Positions 9,401 to 16,410 of a stretch of 64,000 nucleotides of DNA are shown here, piece after piece. The notes beneath the pieces are model-generated. The model was given only the letters and a program-made list of their open reading frames with translations. It had not been told where the DNA came from and made no database searches. Within the stretch, counting starts at the first letter, position 1. The number at the start of each line of letters is the position of its first letter. The position numbers and the translations under genes are program-made. This DNA comes from Spirosoma oryzae (GTDB lineage Bacteria > Bacteroidota > Bacteroidia > Cytophagales > Spirosomataceae), in the NCBI RefSeq assembly GCF_003002825.1, contig NZ_PVTE01000009.1:164863-228862 (forward strand), given 5' to 3'.

Positions 9401-11852
9401 AAAACTTATCGAGGCCCAGACGGGTAAACCGGGCGAAGATCCCTTGACCCTATCCCAGACAATTGTCCGGCAGTACGAGACAAAATTCCCGGTAACGTCA
9501 GAGACGGTTTCCGATACGGACTGGAATCAGTTCGTCGATACCGGAAAATTACCGGTTGGTTCAACCGTAGTTGACAAACTAATTCAGAAAATTAAACTGG
9601 GTCAACCGCTGGATCAGCGGGAAACCTCCCTGTACGGAGAACCGGCTATTGCCAAACAGGTAGAAGCAGCTCTAAAACAGGCGGCTGAAAAACCCAAGGC
9701 TCCATCCCTGTTTGATCTGGGTACAGCGAGTACCGAAGATGACTCAGAGAAAGTTGAATCCATTCCCAAACCGGTTGACAAAAATACGACATCAGACCTC
9801 GTCACATCCGCTGAAGCTCAACCGGTTAAGCCGATTCGTAGTCTGTTCGATCTGGGAACACCCGGAGAAGTCGAGGATGAAGCTAATCCGGTATTCGATC
9901 CGATCAAACACGGATTGAAGCTGGGTATCACCCCAATCGAACGGGAACGGCTGAATCCCGAGCAATTGACAGTACTGGATAAAGCTAAGACCATCAATCC
10001 GGCAATCGAGGAACTCTACACCCGGCTGGGACGTCCGGCTATGAAGCCCGGTAGTCTGGCCAACAAGTTCAACACGACCGGAATGCTGCTCTTCGACGGT
10101 AAGCCCATCTACGCCGACCCGGACAAGCTGGAAACGGATCCGGTTCTGCGGGCTGAATGGGAAAAAGTGGTAAACAGCCGGCAGAATCTGATACGGGCTC
10201 AATCGGCAGGTACACCCCTATCGCAACTGTTGGACTGGTCAGTACTGGACCGGCAGCAGGCGGGACTATCGGACGAAGCTACGACGCTGTCGATGGATCC
10301 AGGCCTGCAGCGAAGTTCGGTTCCCTACTACCTGGTGGGCCGGGACAAGCAGTCCGGGGTCGGCAGTCTGGTGATTCCCTTATCGGAGAGTTTACGGGTT
10401 AATTCGTTTGTCCTGCCGATGCTACTGGAACAGCCTGGCTTCTCGCCGGCCCAGCTAAGTCAGCTACGGGAACTGGGACCGGAAAATCCGCTATTGACCC
10501 AGGTTCTATCGATTACGGGAGAGCCAGGTTACCGATTCTTACAGAAGGCCCGGCTAGTCAATGCCGTGGAAAGCTTCGGGGAGTACATGGCCGCTGCCGA
10601 ACGATTCAACCGGGATACCGGGCAATTGACGGGTTTGCTGGATAATGGACAGGTTAGTCCGGAGCTGGTTCATCAGCTGGACCGGCTGCAGCTGGAACTG
10701 GCCGCCAGTAAACCCTTTACCGATCAGGGCCTGGTACCGGTAACGGAGATGGGTTTTGGAATCGATGGAAAACACCTGATCGTCCGTAAGAGCCGAACCG
10801 AATCGGGAGTTGTTGAAATTAAACAGGTAGCTTCCACTTTGGATAACGATGTTACTATTGATGAAGAAGCGTTTGCCAGCTGGCAACCAGTGATCCAGCA
10901 GAGCCTGCAGAATTACCAGGCGGCCCGGGTCAATGATCTCTACGACGGGTATTACTACATCAGCAGCCCCTCATCGAGCAGTAACTACGTGTACGGCTTT
11001 CGGGTAGTATCGCCCGACGGGATGGCTAAGCTGGAACAACTGATTCAGCGGGGTGAATCGTTTAGTCCTCAGGAGCAGTCGTTCTATCTATCAATCGGGC
11101 AAAAAGAGTACCGGCTGGAAGTCCGGGGGGATAAACTGAATGAAGGTAAACTGAGTCTACAGCTGCAACCGGCCGATCTGGATGGGAAACTAAGTAAGAC
11201 TGAAAAGCAGCAGCAGACCTGGTATTCCCCCTCGATCGACGTAGCCGGGGTTCGGTCGGGTCAGAAAAAACTGCTGGACGAGCTAAACCGGGTAGCCGGT
11301 GAACTAAAACAGAAAGACGGGAAAGCTACGCCCATCAAACCGATAATCAGTCAGGTTCAGCTGGACGAAGCCGATCGGTATAAACGCATGGTTCAGATCA
11401 GCTCTCCGGCCGTATTCCGCCGGGCCGATCTTCGGTGGAACCTGTTGCAGCCGGCCGGGGACGAAATCGTGTTGAATCTGCCGGTAAAGCCGGTTGTTCA
11501 GACGGGTATGGAACAGCTACCTGCCGTATCAGGGTCTTCTCCGGAGAACTCGTTTATTCATTCAAGTCTACAATCATTATTGGATCAGGGTGTAAGTCTC
11601 GATCTATTGAAAGCAGTATCGGAATGGATAAATGAGAATCCAACGGATATTGTTAATCTTTCGGGAATGACATTTACGGTAGACGATTTATTGGAGCTTG
11701 ATCCAACAGACGAAGATCAAGTAGCTGCTGTATATAACGATATGACCAGTGTACAAACAGGTAGCTGGCACCCAACTCCGACAACCCGGCTGCAACAGAG
11801 TCCGGACAACCTGGATCAGATCGTTGACCGTTTAATAAAGCAGTGCCACTGA
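6414..11852 (+). CDS. Giant virion cargo-like protein (1812 residues)
   Basis: Residues 1-80 are proline-rich and probably flexible. Residues about 195-260 and 490-520 are Gly/Ala-rich hydrophobic helices (for example SGIATSLAEGALGAALAP) that could insert in a membrane. Residues about 520-1050 are charged helical/coiled coil. A linker contains two copies of a short motif, SLFDLGT at 1098-1104 and SLFDLGTPGE at 1143-1152, also found at the end of the RNA polymerase giant. The last 100 codons are noticeably more AT-rich. Size, repeats and location suggest an internal, injected virion protein; no catalytic domain was recognised. Translation is coupled to the preceding gene by TAATG. Confidence 0.65.
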   Translation: MNPQAPTPPNPVFDPNRVPFEGAGEPKPLPLSPLEIASSISAPLIKEAARKPSPADTLLKLGQSEMLTGREAQEASRYTDGGNTYLRGRDNEAVAAAGQGFWSRTWNDTKALVGITGSSILQAPLAIPQLVKAGVSLLQGEGIDKALDYARGEEGSWMRGLSDWQDQLNQDTTNYSSSWARENPWKNLIPGYGGEGGTDFGSLVRSGGFVLSGIATSLAEGALGAALAPVTGGISLAAVGVDLTGKLVRGFKALSTIGKSLDKLDDALRLKREAEGVLHGVDTIQGLGKLWSGIDTPLGNLSTRSALHGFLLANSEASLEGYGAEKELERTLLDQYYQQTGQEATGEARSRIQSVAQQAGNSTYLWNHALLGVSNKFQIDSILKNFSATKQLFSGLEGDLYRAERKTGTNVFEAVRQGSKPLISSAPEGASWFSRGLGAGKAVGTQGLLSLSEGLEESLQKAVTDGTQSYYQYKYNHGGKADLQNGLDAATHGLSEAFGTSSGWTEFIGGMLIGSLFGGGSKALFDWRSAPGQQKRAEALAQQFNLSMPDFQRVIQQQLTGSLAGADLLTKGAETNAVLGASSVGAQAASQGQQRIFQNQKNSAEFSFLYPFVRQGADSVLKEQLDSFKQDIEKRPDEFRQAYGIDGSVPTDKLRGIIDHLGTKLESLQRAHDRYAPLFINPYKKDPSSEDYRDFEAYRAELLHNDYLRQSYGERIAKLQGKTSLLGETDWTSPAGWKARKGQISNRLTELDSLISLAKQSLAPTGDRTNPTDEEVARVDRQLRSQQRAEREELEARLSAIEQIQTGNFTDYDAVLDTIKAELTHPDMGTGLPKTITHTELAQLLQDRYDVGELQASIDKLTELFNGLSSRKGFEDYRVTTDRYRAKQVQKELEKLLSSRTALRDEIVGQFDSVADAELHLGSLDELTARYGSDYNQNPDSVRTELGQLITEKKAEKADEKARRDDEIRILSELVKGDPRVAAVQSRADQTGAELTKLIEAQTGKPGEDPLTLSQTIVRQYETKFPVTSETVSDTDWNQFVDTGKLPVGSTVVDKLIQKIKLGQPLDQRETSLYGEPAIAKQVEAALKQAAEKPKAPSLFDLGTASTEDDSEKVESIPKPVDKNTTSDLVTSAEAQPVKPIRSLFDLGTPGEVEDEANPVFDPIKHGLKLGITPIERERLNPEQLTVLDKAKTINPAIEELYTRLGRPAMKPGSLANKFNTTGMLLFDGKPIYADPDKLETDPVLRAEWEKVVNSRQNLIRAQSAGTPLSQLLDWSVLDRQQAGLSDEATTLSMDPGLQRSSVPYYLVGRDKQSGVGSLVIPLSESLRVNSFVLPMLLEQPGFSPAQLSQLRELGPENPLLTQVLSITGEPGYRFLQKARLVNAVESFGEYMAAAERFNRDTGQLTGLLDNGQVSPELVHQLDRLQLELAASKPFTDQGLVPVTEMGFGIDGKHLIVRKSRTESGVVEIKQVASTLDNDVTIDEEAFASWQPVIQQSLQNYQAARVNDLYDGYYYISSPSSSSNYVYGFRVVSPDGMAKLEQLIQRGESFSPQEQSFYLSIGQKEYRLEVRGDKLNEGKLSLQLQPADLDGKLSKTEKQQQTWYSPSIDVAGVRSGQKKLLDELNRVAGELKQKDGKATPIKPIISQVQLDEADRYKRMVQISSPAVFRRADLRWNLLQPAGDEIVLNLPVKPVVQTGMEQLPAVSGSSPENSFIHSSLQSLLDQGVSLDLLKAVSEWINENPTDIVNLSGMTFTVDDLLELDPTDEDQVAAVYNDMTSVQTGSWHPTPTTRLQQSPDNLDQIVDRLIKQCH

Positions 11853-11882
11853 GTCTGTTGATTTTTTACCGTTCGATAAAAG

Positions 11883-11918
11883 AGCCTACCGATGTAACTA
11901 TCTGGTAGGCTTATTTTT
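11883..11918 (+). terminator. Rho-independent terminator after the 1812-residue gene
   Basis: AGCCTACC (11883-11890) pairs with GGTAGGCT (11904-11911), 13-base loop, then TATTTTT. It separates the late operon from the AT-rich gene that follows. Confidence 0.65.
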
Positions 11919-11950
11919 AAGCAATACATACTAGAATAAATACGACTGTT

Positions 11951-13021
11951 ATGGGCACATATCCTTTGATTGTAATTCCTTCAGTAATCAACAAAATCAT
12001 TCTAGGTGATATACCAATTAACCCTCCTCCACGACTTCCTACTAAACCAACTATACCAACCGAACCGAAGAAACCGGATTTAAAGCCTATAGCTGATTTT
12101 CCATTATTGGTTTTGATGAAGTATGGATCCTTCATTACAGGATTTGCTTCATTCATTATTTTTGTCATCAATTTATTAAATTTAGAAAGAACTGGACGCT
12201 TTACTTTACTACCTACCCTATTATTTATATTCTTTGGCTGGAGATTATCTCGCTATATAACCAACAAGAAATTAGATGTCATTATAGACAACCAATACTT
12301 AGAAAGTAATTACGAATCAGACGTTGAGAATTATAAAACCTTTGAATTACCCCAATATCAAAAAAACGTTCAACACTATCGTACGTTATACGATTCATAC
12401 AAAATTACCAAAAAGAGATGGGAAGAAGAGTTAACAAAAAGAGAAGATGAAAAATATAAAGCAAGTTTGAAAACTGAATTAATTACAATTCTACTAAAAG
12501 GTTCAAAAACACTTATTAAAAATAAAAAGAGAATAATTAAAGGAACTTCTGAGGAATTATTTTTATATTCATTAAATACACATTTTCCAGGAAAAATATT
12601 AACCGGTTTTAGTATACCTGTGGCGGGGGAAGATTATTTATATACACCCGACTTTATTCTATTTGAAAAAGAACTTAATCTGTATATCGACATAGAAATA
12701 GATGAGCCCTACGTTGGCCGTACCGGAGAGCCCATCCATTTTATAGAATCTTCTGATCAAGTACGGGATGCCTGTTTTATAGAAAACAATTGGATTGTCG
12801 TTCGTTTTACCGAAAAACAGGTTTACGGGTCACCAACGGCTTGTTGCCATGAAATAGCTCGTGTAGTTAATCAGATCAAACCTATCTATGATTGGGCTGA
12901 CCCGAGTATTACTGTAACCGTAGAACCACAGTGGACACTACAAGAAGCCATTCAAATGGCTAAGGATAATAGCCGAAATAAATATTTACCTTTTTTCAAC
13001 TGGTTTTCACCAGTTAAATAA
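11951..13021 (+). CDS. Membrane-anchored PD-(D/E)XK-like nuclease, probable horizontally acquired gene
   Basis: The protein has 356 residues. Residues about 50-75 and 83-102 are hydrophobic and probably form two membrane helices; residues 120-200 are charged helical. Residues about 199-305 look like a restriction-endonuclease fold: SEELF helix (Glu201), YTPDFIL with Pro233-Asp234, then LYIDIEIDEPY with Asp247, Glu249 and Asp251, HF, D..R and NNWIVVRFTEKQV. The gene is strikingly AT-rich compared with its neighbours and sits between a terminator and a convergent leftward island, as a moron gene would. A defence or superinfection-exclusion role is inference. The stop overlaps a perfect AATAACGTTATT palindrome shared with the next convergent stop. 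Confidence 0.6.
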   Translation: MGTYPLIVIPSVINKIILGDIPINPPPRLPTKPTIPTEPKKPDLKPIADFPLLVLMKYGSFITGFASFIIFVINLLNLERTGRFTLLPTLLFIFFGWRLSRYITNKKLDVIIDNQYLESNYESDVENYKTFELPQYQKNVQHYRTLYDSYKITKKRWEEELTKREDEKYKASLKTELITILLKGSKTLIKNKKRIIKGTSEELFLYSLNTHFPGKILTGFSIPVAGEDYLYTPDFILFEKELNLYIDIEIDEPYVGRTGEPIHFIESSDQVRDACFIENNWIVVRFTEKQVYGSPTACCHEIARVVNQIKPIYDWADPSITVTVEPQWTLQEAIQMAKDNSRNKYLPFFNWFSPVK

Positions 13022-13023
13022 CG

Positions 13024-13422
13024 TTATTGTTTATTTCCTGTGACAGTCGTTGTTGTATACGCTTTATCACTATCTGTATTAGCTATACTACCAGTAACGG
13101 CTGTGTAGCTAAAACCATTTTCGGTAAATTCTCCTGTCAATTTTTGATTGGTATAACTGGGATCTCCAGTAAATGTTTTACCATTCATAATAAGTTCTTG
13201 TCCACCCAGTTGTGAACTAGTTAATAAAAGACGATCCTGAGAAGAGCCTTTCTTTATATCAACCGAACTAACCCCTTGTTGGGTGTTATAAATAGTACTA
13301 TTGATTGATACAACCTGTTGATAACGTATGGAATACGTACCCGTATAATCCGGCGTAGCTTCAGTGGATTTACAGCTACTACCCAGCACAACGGGTAATA
13401 GCAGATAATACAGCTTTTTCAT
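13024..13422 (-). CDS. Small lipoprotein, unknown function
   Basis: The 132-residue protein starts MKKLYYLLLPVVLGSSCKS, a lipoprotein signal peptide with Cys17 as probable lipidated residue. The mature part is a Thr/Ser-rich small beta domain starting GTYSIRY and containing KKGSSQDRLLL, a DP pair, and GEFTENGFSYTAV. These same features occur in the upstream neighbour, so the two are tandem paralogues 2 bases apart. Phage lipoproteins often block receptors against superinfection; that use here is a guess. Confidence 0.75.
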   Translation of the reverse strand: MKKLYYLLLPVVLGSSCKSTEATPDYTGTYSIRYQQVVSINSTIYNTQQGVSSVDIKKGSSQDRLLLTSSQLGGQELIMNGKTFTGDPSYTNQKLTGEFTENGFSYTAVTGSIANTDSDKAYTTTTVTGNKQ

Positions 13423-13424
13423 AG

Positions 13425-13775
13425 TTAAGTGGTTTGTTTGTAACCTATATATTCATATTGGGATTCGGGAATGTTTTTCTGGTTTTGATCTATAAGACTG
13501 ATTACACTTGTAAATCGTAAACCTTCATCGGTAAAGGTTCCAACAATACTCGGATTAGGAATTTCAGGATCGTGTACAAATTCATTACCTGTTAATACAA
13601 CCTCAAATAGTTCTTCATTATCAGGAATCATGAGTAATCTGTTTTTAGATGATCCCCGTTTGATAGTTAACTGTGAGACCGATCGTGTAACATAATTGAT
13701 ATTTACCGGAAATAAGGTCTTTTTTGAACACCTGACGGTATACGTACCCAGGTATTGGTTGATATCTTCGTTCAT
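13425..13775 (-). CDS. Non-secreted paralogue of the adjacent lipoprotein
   Basis: The 116-residue protein aligns by eye with the neighbouring lipoprotein: GTYTVRC against GTYSIRY, KRGSSKNRLLM against KKGSSQDRLLL, and GTFTDEGLRFTSV against GEFTENGFSYTAV. It lacks a signal peptide and begins MNEDINQYLGTYTV. It is first in a two-gene leftward unit preceded by a long nested inverted repeat. A cytoplasmic partner or immunity version of the lipoprotein is possible. Function unknown. Confidence 0.65.
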   Translation of the reverse strand: MNEDINQYLGTYTVRCSKKTLFPVNINYVTRSVSQLTIKRGSSKNRLLMIPDNEELFEVVLTGNEFVHDPEIPNPSIVGTFTDEGLRFTSVISLIDQNQKNIPESQYEYIGYKQTT

Positions 13776-13785
13776 TGGGTTGATA

Positions 13786-13838
13786 AGTAAGTAACCATTG
13801 TTCTCCTGATCTCAGGATCAATGGTAGTACTACTTACT
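13786..13838. repeat. Nested inverted repeat upstream of the lipoprotein pair
   Basis: Three arms are nested: AGTAAGTA (13786-13793) with TACTTACT (13831-13838), CCATTG (13795-13800) with CAATGG (13819-13824), and TCCTGA (13804-13809) with TCAGGA (13812-13817). It lies 10 bases before the start codon of the leftward gene at 13775, so it could be a leader structure, an operator, or part of the end of the preceding transcript. No T-run follows on the minus strand, which argues against a simple terminator. Confidence 0.6.
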
Positions 13839-13859
13839 CACGAAGTCAACTCCTATTGA

Positions 13860-14297
13860 TTAAGCGGCAATCTGATAAGTTACAAATGTATGTTTTTCGG
13901 GAGTATACAAACCTACCTTTTCACACTCAGCCCGGGTAAAAAACTCGATGGTAAAATCCATGGTGTTCTTTTTCCGGGCTGCTTTTTCCAAAGCATACCG
14001 TTTGTCGGTTACACCGGTTACGTCCTGTAACCAGCCTTCTTTTTTGATCTGGTAAGCCCAGTGCTCACAGGCTTTGAACGTCCGGTTCAGCTTGCAACAG
14101 GCTTCCTTGACCAAGCAAGTGTCTACTTTACTAGTGTCACCATTTGGAAACACCGTGTCTACTAAAAAATACAGTTCTTCATCTGACCAGATAGCGGGGT
14201 TAGCCGAATGCCCGTTAATCGTATAATTACGGGGAGATTGTAAACCATTGATTCGTTTCATAACTTTAACTATCAAATCACCATGAGCCTGGCTCAT
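13860..14297 (-). CDS. Hypothetical protein, cysteine-containing
   Basis: The protein has 145 residues with five Cys, including CLVKEACCKLNRTFKACEHW (residues about 60-79), and a basic region about 85-115. No family recognised. The start codon lies inside a 7-bp inverted repeat; an alternative ATG 12 codons later (MKRINGL) would avoid it. It is separated from the upstream gene by a strong terminator, so it probably has its own promoter, which I could not identify. Confidence 0.55.
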   Translation of the reverse strand: MSQAHGDLIVKVMKRINGLQSPRNYTINGHSANPAIWSDEELYFLVDTVFPNGDTSKVDTCLVKEACCKLNRTFKACEHWAYQIKKEGWLQDVTGVTDKRYALEKAARKKNTMDFTIEFFTRAECEKVGLYTPEKHTFVTYQIAA

Positions 14298-14299
14298 GG
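14281..14299. repeat. Inverted repeat enclosing a start codon
   Basis: CCATGAG (14281-14287) and CTCATGG (14293-14299) form a 7-bp stem with a 5-base loop. The leftward start codon (14297-14295) is inside one arm, so folding of the mRNA would hide it. Confidence 0.4.
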
Positions 14300-14327
14300 C
14301 TTGTTTTGGATTAAATGTTTGGAAATA

Positions 14328-14360
14328 AAAAAGCCCTCCGGACCTTCCGGAGGGCTTTTT
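14328..14360 (-). terminator. Strong symmetric terminator hairpin
   Basis: AAAAAGCCCTCCGG (14328-14341) pairs perfectly with CCGGAGGGCTTTTT (14347-14360) over a 5-base loop. It works in both directions on paper; its position after the leftward gene ending at 14418 makes it that gene's terminator. Confidence 0.85.
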
Positions 14361-14417
14361 CGGTAAAATGGATTACCGAACGGCTAATACTATACGTACG
14401 TTTTACGGATTGACTAT

Positions 14418-14843
14418 TTACAGTCGAACGTGTCCTTCTTTGATGGTGAATTTGTAAGCCGGATTTTCCGGGTCGTCTTCGAACTGAAACAGCTCGACCA
14501 TGTACTGGTACTGTTTATCCAGAAAATCAGCAATGTTCAATTGCTGCAGAATACCTGGGATTTTAAAACCATACCCTTTACCTACTCGTTGAAGCTTCAA
14601 AATTTGGTCGTCTTCTTCGTTAGCTTCAACAGGCATTACGATCAGTTCTTTGGCCCGACCTTTTCCCGGTGCTTTACCGACTTTGAAGTAGCCATCCAAT
14701 GGCGTATCCAGTTCTTCAATTACTTTAGTGTGCAGTACGATCTCACCCCGTTTGGTTACGTTGCCTTCTAAAACGGGGGACGTTTGGGGACGCTTTAACT
14801 GAAAATCTTTTCGGTGAAAGAATTCGACATCAACCTTTTTCAT
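14418..14843 (-). CDS. Hypothetical protein, possible early regulator
   Basis: The 141-residue protein is mixed alpha/beta and charged: a basic N-terminal third (FHRKDFQLKRP), GKGRAKELIVMPVEANEEDDQILKL, and an acidic end (FEDDPENPAYKFTI). No family recognised. It stands as a single-gene unit with its own promoter box and terminator and a 25-bp inverted repeat upstream, an arrangement that fits a regulator or an early host-takeover gene, but this is inference. Confidence 0.6.
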   Translation of the reverse strand: MKKVDVEFFHRKDFQLKRPQTSPVLEGNVTKRGEIVLHTKVIEELDTPLDGYFKVGKAPGKGRAKELIVMPVEANEEDDQILKLQRVGKGYGFKIPGILQQLNIADFLDKQYQYMVELFQFEDDPENPAYKFTIKEGHVRL

Positions 14844-14892
14844 GTTAGGGATTTGTTTGGCGTAATTTGGACACGATTAACAATCGATACCA

Positions 14893-14900
14893 CAAAGGTA
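14893..14900 (-). promoter_or_regulatory. Bacteroidetes-type -7 promoter box (TACCTTTG)
   Basis: Read on the minus strand the sequence is TACCTTTG, matching TAnnTTTG. It lies 50 bases upstream of the start codon of the 14418-14843 gene. No clear -33 element (TTG/TTTG) was found at the expected distance. Confidence 0.5.
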
Positions 14901-14982
14901 AGTATCCGTTCGTATAAATGGTTCGACATTTGTACAACCCAAATAGGATTATACTATAACTCAAATATACAAAAATTACTTA

Positions 14983-15007
14983 TTGGTATACGTCTCAAGT
15001 ATACCAA
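14983..15007. promoter_or_regulatory. Perfect inverted repeat, operator-like
   Basis: TTGGTATAC (14983-14991) and GTATACCAA (14999-15007) are separated by 7 bases, the geometry of a dimeric repressor or activator site. It lies about 85-110 bases upstream of the TACCTTTG box. Alternatively it is an AT-rich stem at the end of the RNase H-like gene transcript, since a T-run lies 8 bases past it on the minus strand. Confidence 0.5.
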
Positions 15008-15057
15008 ATTACTAGACAAATTCCTATATTGATTTGATTTTACCGGTTGATCAGCTC

Positions 15058-15492
15058 TTAATGAAGGACGTGGACCCGGCGGTAATCCGCCAGGATTGAC
15101 TTGACTTCCTCATTTTCCTGTCCGTTAATCCAATGGAGTTGAATGGTGTATCCCTGCTCCCGTTTGAGCGCGTACCTAAGTTCCAGTGTTTCATTGCTAT
15201 ACCGTTGGTATAATTTTTCTACTTGTTCGGTATAACCCCATTCCAAATACTTTCGAATGAACTGTTGATCAGTGAAGACCTGAATCTTTTTGTCGGCAGG
15301 TTGATGATCTGATAACCACTGTAAACCGTCTTTGACAGCCAGAAAACCACCAATAATGTTTGTTGAATCAGCTATATCGATCAGGTTTACCTTAGAATCA
15401 ACCAGAAGGTTATTCTCCCGAACGGTATACGCCGTATGAATTGGTCCGCCTGGATTCGGGTAGCAATGAGCGGTGGTGAAAATTTGAATCAT
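15058..15492 (-). CDS. RNase HI-fold protein with a degraded active site
   Basis: The 144-residue protein follows the RNase HI layout: IFTTAHCYPNPGG at residues 4-16 (in active enzymes IFTDGSCLGNPGPGG), TNIIGGFLAV at 44-53, VFTDQQFI at 72-79, and the C-terminal WINGQENEE. Of the four catalytic acids only Asp75 is clearly kept; the first Asp is Thr7, the Glu is Gly49 by eye alignment, and the last Asp is absent. It is likely a binding protein for RNA-DNA or structured nucleic acid rather than a nuclease. It overlaps no neighbour and precedes the RepL-like gene by 2 bases. Confidence 0.7.
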   Translation of the reverse strand: MIQIFTTAHCYPNPGGPIHTAYTVRENNLLVDSKVNLIDIADSTNIIGGFLAVKDGLQWLSDHQPADKKIQVFTDQQFIRKYLEWGYTEQVEKLYQRYSNETLELRYALKREQGYTIQLHWINGQENEEVKSILADYRRVHVLH

Positions 15493-15494
15493 CG

Positions 15495-16100
15495 TTAGAG
15501 TGAATCGAAACTGAATTTAGGTTGAACTTCAACTATGGGTGATTTGGGAGGCTGGGTAGCACCACGCTTCTGGTGAGCCACAATCTGTAAAGCAGCCGGG
15601 TTATGTTTTTTGAAATATTCTATCCGGTTACCGTTAAACAGGTAATGGGGATTGATCCAGTATTCATTCATACACCGCCGAGCCAAGAATCCATTTTTGA
15701 TTAACTGCTCAATCGAAGCATAAAAAGTGGGGCGGCTGAATCGTACGGCTTTACAGACGTCAACCGCTCGTAGTTTGACAATATCCTGGTTCTTCTTCAG
15801 GGTATACGTTATGTGTAAGAGTAGATCCCGGGAGGATGGACTCAGTACCCCAAATACCAGGTCTTCGGTTGTCTTATCATAGTAGAGCTTACAGCTTAAT
15901 CGTTGATCACTGTAATACCCTTTCCGTAGTTCTTCATAATCGAGGGTTACATCTTCTTCAAAAACAGTTTTAATGGTTGACGACTGAATGACTCGTATTA
16001 CCGGCAGTCGGTACGAGTAGATAAAAGGATTCATAAAAGTCTGATTGATCCGCAAGTAGTAAAGATTTCTAACACATTTTTGGTTCGATTTGGTTAACAT
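15495..16100 (-). CDS. RepL-like winged-helix protein (replication initiator or regulator)
   Basis: The protein has 201 residues. Its C-terminal half resembles plasmid RepL and related Bacteroidota proteins: LRAVDVCKAVRFSRPTFYAS is a helix-turn-helix (about residues 111-130), followed by the wing and the characteristic EYWINPHYLFNGNR (about 146-159). RepL proteins start plasmid replication; phage homologues may initiate phage replication or regulate transcription. It reads away from an AT-rich intergenic region with direct repeats. The start is uncertain: ATG at 16034 (MNPFIYSYRLP, 179 residues) is an equally good choice and would leave both repeats outside the gene. Confidence 0.65.
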   Translation of the reverse strand: MLTKSNQKCVRNLYYLRINQTFMNPFIYSYRLPVIRVIQSSTIKTVFEEDVTLDYEELRKGYYSDQRLSCKLYYDKTTEDLVFGVLSPSSRDLLLHITYTLKKNQDIVKLRAVDVCKAVRFSRPTFYASIEQLIKNGFLARRCMNEYWINPHYLFNGNRIEYFKKHNPAALQIVAHQKRGATQPPKSPIVEVQPKFSFDSL

Positions 16101-16263
16101 TTTTGATACTCTTAAAAGTTAATATTCTTTACCATACCCCTATTTTTCTACCGTAAAACATATAACCCTTCATTGATCCAGTATAACTATAACAGGTTAA
16201 GTTAGAAACACCCTATGCTATTTAATTGGTAATCAATAATCTATAACACATTTTTATGTTAAC
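16070..16263. other. AT-rich divergent intergenic region with direct repeats, possible replication origin
   Basis: TAACACATTTTT occurs at 16070-16081 and 16244-16255, each followed by a GTTAAC palindrome (16093-16098 and 16258-16263). The region from about 16080 to 16300 is much more AT-rich than the surrounding genes and lies between the RepL-like gene and the RNA polymerase giant. This fits an initiator-binding origin or a control region; the function is inferred. Confidence 0.4.
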
Positions 16264-16396
16264 TTTATACTAACACGGGAACCCACGGAAAAACGGGAAG
16301 CTTGGATTCTTTTCCGGATTAAACCTGAATAAATCCGAATTGAATTACGGACCAAACTCGTCCATTCAGGCTCCTGACCCGGTGAAGCAGTTCGGT

Positions 16397-16404
16397 TACC
16401 TTTG
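16397..16404 (+). promoter_or_regulatory. Promoter box TACCTTTG directly before the vRNAP gene
   Basis: TACCTTTG matches the Bacteroidetes -7 consensus and ends 6 bases before the ATG at 16411. If it is used, transcription would begin at or within a few bases of the start codon, giving a leaderless or nearly leaderless mRNA. No -33 element is evident. Confidence 0.45.
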
Positions 16405-16410
16405 CTCATT

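Noticed and set aside
13017..13028. Perfect palindrome AATAACGTTATT over two convergent stop codons
   Set aside because: It is explained by two TAA stops facing each other across a CG; too short and AT-rich to be called a terminator.
16402..16410. TTG start three codons before the vRNAP ATG
   Set aside because: The TTG lies inside the TACCTTTG promoter box; ATG 16411 is the more likely start.
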